Notes under the pieces: generated by a model | Databases searched by the model: none | What the model saw: the letters and a program-made list of their open reading frames with translations, nothing else | What the model was told of the DNA's origin: nothing | Made by a program: the position numbers and the translations under genes | Source of the DNA: Paguma larvata | Taxonomy: Eukaryota > Chordata > Mammalia > Carnivora > Viverridae | DNA: 64,000 bases | NCBI GenBank assembly: GCA_030068075.1 | Contig: CM057835.1 | Location: 70,598,895-70,662,894 of the forward strand | Reading direction: 5' to 3' | Shown: positions 58,401 through 64,000 of the stretch, one piece after another | Position numbering within the stretch: position 1 is the first letter of the stretch | Layout: each line of letters opens with the position of its first letter

Positions 58401-59213
58401 GCCCTGAACGACACATTAGAACAGATGGGCCTCACAGACATCTTTAGGGTCCTTCACCCAGAAGCAAAGGAATTTACATTCTTCTCATCTGCACACGGTA
58501 CATTTTTCAAGATAGACCACATTCTGGGGCACAGGGAAGCTCTGAATAAATATAAAAGAATTGAGATCATACCGTGTACACTGTCAGACCACAATGCTTT
58601 GAAACTTGAAATCAACCACAGGGGAAAGCCTGGAAAATATCCAAGAATATGGAGGCTAATAAATAACCTATTAAAAGATGAGTGGGTCAACCAAGCCATC
58701 AGAGAAGAAAGTAAAAAATACATGGAAACAAATGAAAATGAAAATACAACAATCCAAACGCTCTGGGATGCAGCAAAGGCAGTCCTGAGAGGGAAATATA
58801 TTGCAATCCAGGCCCATCTCAAGAAACAAGAAAAATCAATAACACAAATTCATATTCAACTGAGTCTTCAACACTGAACTAAAAGTGTGTTTTTCTGTTT
58901 TCAGAGTCCCAAACCCATTCTTTCCTGCTCAATCTCCCTCAGTTTCTAGGTTTTGGGACAGATAATTACCATCTCTTGTGCTGGAAGCAGCAATGACATT
59001 GGGAGTTATGATGCTGTCTCCCGGTACCAACAGCTCTCAGCCACATCCCCCAAACTCCTGAATCTAGCGTAAGTTCTCAGCCTTCAGGGATCCCGGTTCA
59101 TGTCTCTGGCTCCAAGTCTGACAGCACAGCCACCCTGACCATCTCTGGACTCCAGGCTGAGGACGAGGCTGATTATTACTGTTGCTTATATACAACCAGT
59201 GGCACTTACACGG
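55448..59213 (+). pseudogene. Ig lambda variable pseudogene, IGLV2-like, intron split by L1
   Basis: Leader exon 55448-55493 is intact (MAWTLILLTLVTQDT, donor ACAG/GTGAG). The intron normally spans about 110 bp but holds a 3.3-kb L1 piece (55567-58849). V exon 58905-59213 follows a good acceptor (TTTTCAG/AGT). The V exon is dead: single-base losses near 58930 shift the frame, stop codons appear in FR1 (TAA near 58962) and at the FR2/CDR2 boundary (GCG TAA near 59068), and the core Trp is Arg (TCC CGG TAC). Landmarks remain: ATCTCTTGTGCTGG around the first Cys, GGCTCCAAGTCTG in FR3, and GACGAGGCTGATTATTACTGT with the second Cys. Promoter, leader and much of the signal are preserved, so decay was mainly in the V exon. 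Confidence 0.9.
55567..58849 (+). mobile_element. LINE-1 5'-proximal fragment lacking its 3' half, with TSD
   Basis: Sense-strand L1 flanked by the 16-bp repeat TCATATTCAACTGAGT at 55551-55566 and 58850-58865. It starts about 80 bp inside the L1 5' UTR. It then holds the rest of the 5' UTR, ORF1 from MTKQKISPQK at 56945 (open until a one-base loss near 57767 that changes the C-terminus), and ORF2 from 57834. ORF2 is open through the whole endonuclease domain ([33 protein letters not shown]) and stops at the break 'ACACAAATT', about a quarter of the way in. The 3' half, 3' UTR and poly(A) are absent. ORF2 begins with the same ATGA overlap with the ORF1 end region as the full-length element. 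The unusual feature is the missing 3' end combined with a clean TSD. Confidence 0.93.
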
Positions 59214-59252
59214 TACAGTGGTCCAAGTTCATGAGGAAGTGAAACCAAAACC
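59214..59252 (+). other. V-lambda recombination signal, unit 5, heptamer mutated
   Basis: Heptamer TACAGTG (first C changed to T; 59214-59220), 23-bp spacer, nonamer ACCAAAACC (59244-59252). The first heptamer base is important for RAG cutting, so activity should be poor. Confidence 0.8.
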
Positions 59253-60900
59253 TTTCCTGTGTGCAGTGCTTCCCTCCTTGCTTTGGAGATGCTTCTTCAA
59301 TCCCTACCATATGCAGAGGCACTTCATGTAATATTGCCTTCAAAATTCAATTCTCTCTCACCTCTCTCCCTTTTGAAATGTAATAAAATGGAACAGGTTT
59401 CCTGGTGAATTGTCTGGGGGAAATTACAGTATCCCTATGCTCCTTGACATACACCCATTCTTCTGTGGCTGGAATAGAGGGACAAAGAGACCCAGACTGT
59501 GTATAATTTCCACCATTCTCAGGAAATACTTGCTATAAATAAAAGTTTCTCACTTACATTCGTCCAGTTTGGAATCATTTATCCAGAAATGACCTTTTCT
59601 TACTCAATTCAGTGTCCTCCATCCTCTGGTCAACATGATCCACATTGGTGAGTTATCGTTCTACAGGTCAGTGTTTGAGAAAAGAGCCACTCAGTAAAAA
59701 GCTGAAAGTATAGCTTAAGGAAATAGGACAAAGGAAGATGTTATTTTTTCAGTACTCCTTCATATTTGACTGCATATCCAGGGAAGGTAATCTGAGCAGG
59801 GGGATTTGGAGTTGAGACTCTATGGTATGTAGAAGCTCTCCTCCTCTCAGACCAATAAATCACTATTTTGAAGATAACCCTGTCTCCCTGACAGGGTGGG
59901 CTCTTTCCAACATGGCTCCATTTTCCTTCTGGGAGGAGAAAGCTCCATTCCTCAGGGAGCTACATTATATGTGGTCTTCATAAAGAGCCAGCCTACATCC
60001 TACCAGGAATCCAAGTTATGACAAATTAGTAAATACACACATACAAAATACGTGTCCAAGGATTTACCTCGTATAGGCCATAGAAAACCCGGTTCTATAC
60101 CCAATTCTTCCCAGTTTGCCAGAACCTTCCTAGTTTTAGCTGAGAAACTGCCATATCCCAGTGCCATATCCCTCACTCTGGGGCAAATCAGGATGCATGG
60201 TCAGCTTATCTGAGAATTCAGTCTCTCTCATTATGATATCTCCTTTAGTCATTTTTCCAAATCATTTTCCAGTAACTTCCTCCCCCACTCCTGCAAAAAA
60301 ATGGTGAATAGCTTCATGCTTTAGTCTTCTAGTTTGGAAATGTGCCATATGCTGGCTCCTAAGCAGCTGGGTCTCAACACAGTAGAAGGTATATCTGGTT
60401 TTGAAAACGCAGAATAAAGACTTGAGTTACTCCTTCATATTTGTGGAAAGCTGTTCAAAGACTGTACCTGCATATAAGATGCGTGTTCTTGTGGAGAAAA
60501 TCTGTAGTATGTGTGGGAGGGCACTATCTGTTTATTCCCTGTGGTTTCTGATATAAGATTGTAATGATTGTCATGTATAAGGTGCAATGGCATCAATGGG
60601 ATCTTTACAAAGTATCTACATGAGCATCGAGGGCAAGAGGCACCGGTACCTATTCTAGTGTCTCTTCTTTTAGGATGAGACCACAAATTCCTTCTGAGAA
60701 AGGAATTAGTATGATAATAACAGGTAATATTGCAAATAAATCCCGAGCTTATATATTGTGTGAGAAGGATGGCTTCAGTATGACTTATTTGGGGCCATGG
60801 TACCCCTTAGTGTCTTCAGAATGTGGTCTTAAGCTGTCAGAATAGCCTTTGGAGTATTCTCAAATAGTAAAGGAATATCCATTTAAATACAAATATTTCT
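59253..60900 (+). repeat. Downstream flank of unit 5 (duplicon)
   Basis: Non-coding; matches 6332-8024 and 9623-9900 in direct orientation, and its part from about 60610 also matches the inverted copy at 2440-2622. Confidence 0.55.
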
Positions 60901-61121
60901 TTTTTTTTAACTTTTTTGACGTTTAATTATTTTTGGGACATAGAGACAGAACTTGAGCAGGAGGAGGGCAGAGAGAGGGAGGGAGACACAGAATCCGAAG
61001 CAGGCTCCAGGCTCTGAGCTGTCAGCACAGAGCCCGACGCGGAGCTCGAACTCACAGATCACGAGATCATGACCAGAGCCGAAATCAGCCGCTTAACCTA
61101 CTGAGCCATCCAGGCGCCCCG
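60901..61121 (-). mobile_element. CAN SINE
   Basis: Minus-strand SINE with head 'ACTGAGCCATCCAGGCGCCCC', body 'GCAGAGAGAGGGAGGGAGAC' and a T-rich tail. The 17-bp TSD TAAATACAAATATTTCT is at 60884-60900 and 61122-61138. It is absent from the inverted paralog. Confidence 0.95.
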
Positions 61122-61138
61122 TAAATACAAATATTTCT

Positions 61139-62522
61139 AGGAAAGGTTAAGAAATTGATATTTAAAAATTATGTAAACTTGGTATAGGAACTTATATTAG
61201 TTTCAGGTGCAGACAGCTCACTTTTGATAGGGATGGTTTGAAACATTCTAGCTATCTCAAAGTTCTAAATGCCCGCATTGTCTTTCTGTACAGTGCAATC
61301 AGAGAATCTGCACTTTGGGCAATTATCATTCATGGGCTCATAGAACTTCTACAGTAAATGCCAGTCATTTTCCATGATTTCAATTCTTTTCCTTTTCTTT
61401 TTTTCTATTTTTAAATTTTCTATTGAGTAAGAATCATCATCTTCAATGTGTCTTGCAAATTAAGATGCTAGGTATTGATTTCTATATTTTATAAAACTTA
61501 TGAGCTTTTTTCTAATTGGAAATTCATGGTATCGTGTATATGTTACCATTTTGACTCCTTTGGGTTATTCTCATGTTATTGTTTGAACATCATGTGCTAT
61601 AGTGTTGATACAAAATTCCAGAAGAGTTTTAAAAGAAACAGTGACTCCTGCCTCTTTGGGGAAGGGAAGGTACATTTGTTGCTGGTACTAACAGAACACA
61701 AAACATAAGCAGCCTGCTCTTTGTAATGTTCCAGGTTTACTTCCTGCTGGAAGTGTCTAGAGAGCTAGAATGTTCTCAGGAGGCCTCTCCACAGTAAGCT
61801 CAAGAGACAAGAATCTAATCTTCTGGGCTATTAACCCAACCCTATATGCCCAGCTGATTGATTTGTGAAAACAACAACAAAAAACATCAACTTTTAACAC
61901 CATTGCTATCGAATAAAATAATATACATTGTTACTAAATTATATCCAAATGTTTTGCACATGCAAATTTTAAACACACAGGAATGACTGTGATTGGGACA
62001 AAAGCCAAAACTATCACATCTACCTTTTACTTCTTCCCCAATCCCCGAGGCCACCATGTAGCTGATGTAACGTTGCCAGTATGGCATCTCCCTTGTGCTC
62101 CTAGAAATGTGTGTTAGAGAGGTGTGAAAAGTGGTACTAGGGAGTTTCTTCAGAACATCCACATGGCATAGAATTCTTAGTCTGTTCTTAAGGGGGTATT
62201 TCCCATCTAGCAGGGATCAGTCAGCCATTATTGGAATTTCCTTTTACAGCATCTCATTTAGAAAACACAGTGGATCAAACATCTTTCTGTGGATGGAACA
62301 CGTTACCTCAGGAAAGTGCACATCTCTGAGGTACATTACACTCTGTATAAAGAAGATTAAGACAAGAACATCTTGTGTCCCATGTAATAAAGAAAAACAC
62401 TCTGATGAGAGGTCTCTGGAACTTGACCCATAGAGCAATCCTGACTCCCATGCCCTTCTACCAGATCGACAAACCCAGGAAAACTCTATTATTTCTCTTC
62501 AGGTCATTCTCAACGTCGACTG

Positions 62523-62524
<2 letters not shown>
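61139..62524 (+). repeat. IGLV2-type spacer duplicon, copy C
   Basis: Direct copy of 9950-11580 and 1-659, and the source-like counterpart of the inverted segment 1107-2622. The stretch 61211-61225 is the empty site of the SINE at 2026-2244. No gene is seen. Confidence 0.65.

Positions 62525-62565
<41 letters not shown>
62525..62565. repeat. (CT)n microsatellite
   Basis: About 20 uninterrupted CT units. The spacer copy at 4702 has only CTCAGCTCTCTTTC at this place. Confidence 0.95.
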
Positions 62566-62569
<4 letters not shown>

Positions 62570-63573
62570 TATTTTTTGTTTCAACATTGTGAGAAACCAA
62601 TTGTTTTTCTCCACGTGCCATTGTTCTCATCCTGGCTTCATTCAAGGGTTAGTTTTTTCTAATGTCTAACATTTCCTCAGCCCCAAACTAATAACTGCCA
62701 CCCCAACACAAACCCTGTGACAAGGCTGTCCAGAGACAAGCTAACTGGTCCTGATGGGGAGTGTCTGAGCTATCTGGTGTGGTAAGTGAGCCGTTCCATT
62801 TTTATGAAGATATAGACAAAGACACGCGTGTTTGGATGGATTTAACAGGGATCTAAGGATTTGATATTTTCTGGGAAGGGTAGAAGGAAGAAGCACAAGG
62901 AGCAGAGCACAGATTTCCAGCTCTCATTATGCTGCCTTCCCTGCGGTTTGGGATGCACCATCTGTGGCCACCAGGGGGCAGCAAGGGCCTGCATTTGGGG
63001 AAGATTATGACTGTGGTTTACCCTGACCTGTATGGAATCCCAAAAGCTGATTCCTCCTAAAACCTGCCAAAAGGGCACAACATCAGAGGGGTGATCCAGT
63101 TCTATTGTACCTCGATAAGTCCTTTGTTTGAAAGGTCAACAAACACCCCTAGGCTTCAGGATCAGAACCTTGCGAGGAAGGGGACAGAGAGAAGCATGAG
63201 GAACTAGCCTATTGAGGACGGGAGGAAGGAGTAGGGGACGTGAAAAATAACCCCTTGTTTTGTCTTTGGTTCATAGAAAGGAAAGAATGAATCTCTCCTA
63301 ATTTCAGCCTTTGAGGAACTTGTCCCGGACTCAACCCACACAGAATAACGTGTAAGTACCGGAAATATTTGTCATCTCTCAGGGACCTCCTACAGTAGGA
63401 TAAGGGACATGCTGAGTGGTTCCATTTCCTGGGCAATAACATGAGCTCTATCCTAGAAAATCCATGTCAAAGTGTTTTAATCCTTCAGCTACGTTCTGCT
63501 GCCCTGAATGCAGAAGTATCTAGCATGAAGGGTCAGATCAGAGGGAGTCAGAAGAGGAAAGTTTAGGAAGCAC
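62566..63573 (+). repeat. Upstream flank of IGLV unit 6 (duplicon)
   Basis: Non-coding; resembles the DNA upstream of units 1 and 5 close to the promoter. No other feature recognised. Confidence 0.45.
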
Positions 63574-63581
63574 ATTGTCAT
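63574..63581 (+). promoter_or_regulatory. Degenerate octamer ATTGTCAT, unit 6
   Basis: Lies where unit 1 has ATTTGCAT (same flanks GGAAGCAC and GGAGGC), but carries two changes from the octamer, so promoter function is doubtful. Confidence 0.7.
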
Positions 63582-63687
63582 GGAGGCTCCTCTCTCCTCT
63601 GAGACGAGGGCAGGGGTAACAGAACTCTGGGACGCCAGGCCCAGGGTTGGGGTCTCAGAGGGCGGTGCTCCTTGAGGCATCTCCAGC

Positions 63688-64000
63688 ATGGTTAGGGCTC
63701 TGGTCCTTCTTACCTTCCTCATTCAGGGCACAGTTGACACCTCCATGGAAGGGACCAAAGAGACATCTGGGCTGATCATTTGCCTTTTAGACTCAGTTTA
63801 TTTTAGTCCACAGCACTGACATTAGCAGAGTGTGCCCTTCTTCTTTTCAGGTTCCTGGGCCTAGTCGGCCTGTCTCAGCCAGCCTCCCTCAATGTTCAGG
63901 ACTCTGAGATGGACTCTCACCATCACCTATGGTGGAAGCAGCAGTGACACTGGGAATTATAAAGAAGTTTCCTAGTACCAAGTGCCCAGAATGGCTCCCA
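63688..64000 (+). pseudogene. Ig lambda variable pseudogene, IGLV2-like, cut by window end
   Basis: Leader exon 63688-63733 (MVRALVLLTFLIQGT) is in frame, but the donor GT is TT (CACAG/TTGACA). V exon starts at 63851 after TTTTCAG. It has a stop at the leader/FR1 border (GCC TAG), the first conserved Cys is Tyr (ACC TAT GGT) and the core Trp is a stop (TCC TAG TAC). FR1 'QPPS' and CDR1 'SSSDTGNYKE' are still readable. Non-functional; its 3' end and signal are outside the window. Confidence 0.9.

Overview
The window is vertebrate nuclear DNA and reads as part of an immunoglobulin lambda (IGL) variable-gene cluster of a carnivore, most likely a felid. Two things support this. Six IGLV units lie in the same (+) orientation, each in the layout octamer promoter, leader exon, intron, V exon and recombination signal (a 23-bp-spacer signal wherever it is inside the window). 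The interspersed repeats are tRNA-derived CAN SINEs of the felid type (head 'CACCTGGGTGGCTCAGT', CT-rich body, AATAAATAAA tail) and carnivore L1 LINEs. The species call is inference from repeat family resemblance; no search was run.

V genes in order: (1) IGLV2-like at 5823-6292, with an intact V exon and signal but a frameshifted leader; (2) IGLV4-like pseudogene at 33539-34006; (3) IGLV3-like pseudogene at 39589-40058, with a deletion across CDR1/FR2; (4) IGLV3-like at 43064-43559, the only unit with every part intact; (5) IGLV2-like pseudogene at 55448-59213, whose leader intron holds a 3.3-kb L1 piece; (6) IGLV2-like pseudogene from 63688, cut by the window end. Spacer DNA around the IGLV2-like genes recurs as diverged duplicons (about 1-660, 4.7-11.6 kb, 54.6-62.5 kb, 62.6 kb onward). 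One copy of the spacer (1107-2622) is inverted.

More than a third of the window is LINE-1. The main element is a (-) strand full-length L1 at 13579-20756 with open ORF1 and ORF2, flanked by a 12-bp target-site duplication (TSD). Its 3' UTR carries a small nested L1 insertion with poly(T) at one end and poly(A) at the other. Other L1s: a degraded near-full-length copy (23374-29348), 5'-truncated copies (8040-9112; 660-4671, interrupted), copies with inverted 5' ends (45891-46988; 47573-49287), a lone 5' UTR (49288-50289), a 5'-proximal fragment lacking its 3' half but with a 16-bp TSD (55567-58849), and several ancient L1 relics. There is also a tailless 7SL RNA retropseudogene (3572-3803), a solo endogenous-retrovirus LTR (51153-51573) and six SINEs.

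No non-immunoglobulin host gene, tRNA, rRNA or CRISPR was found. The lambda J and C genes are not in the window. Biologically, unit 4 (and perhaps unit 1 at the DNA level) could be substrates for V(D)J recombination in B cells. The other V units are relics, and the L1 landscape accounts for most remaining open reading frames.
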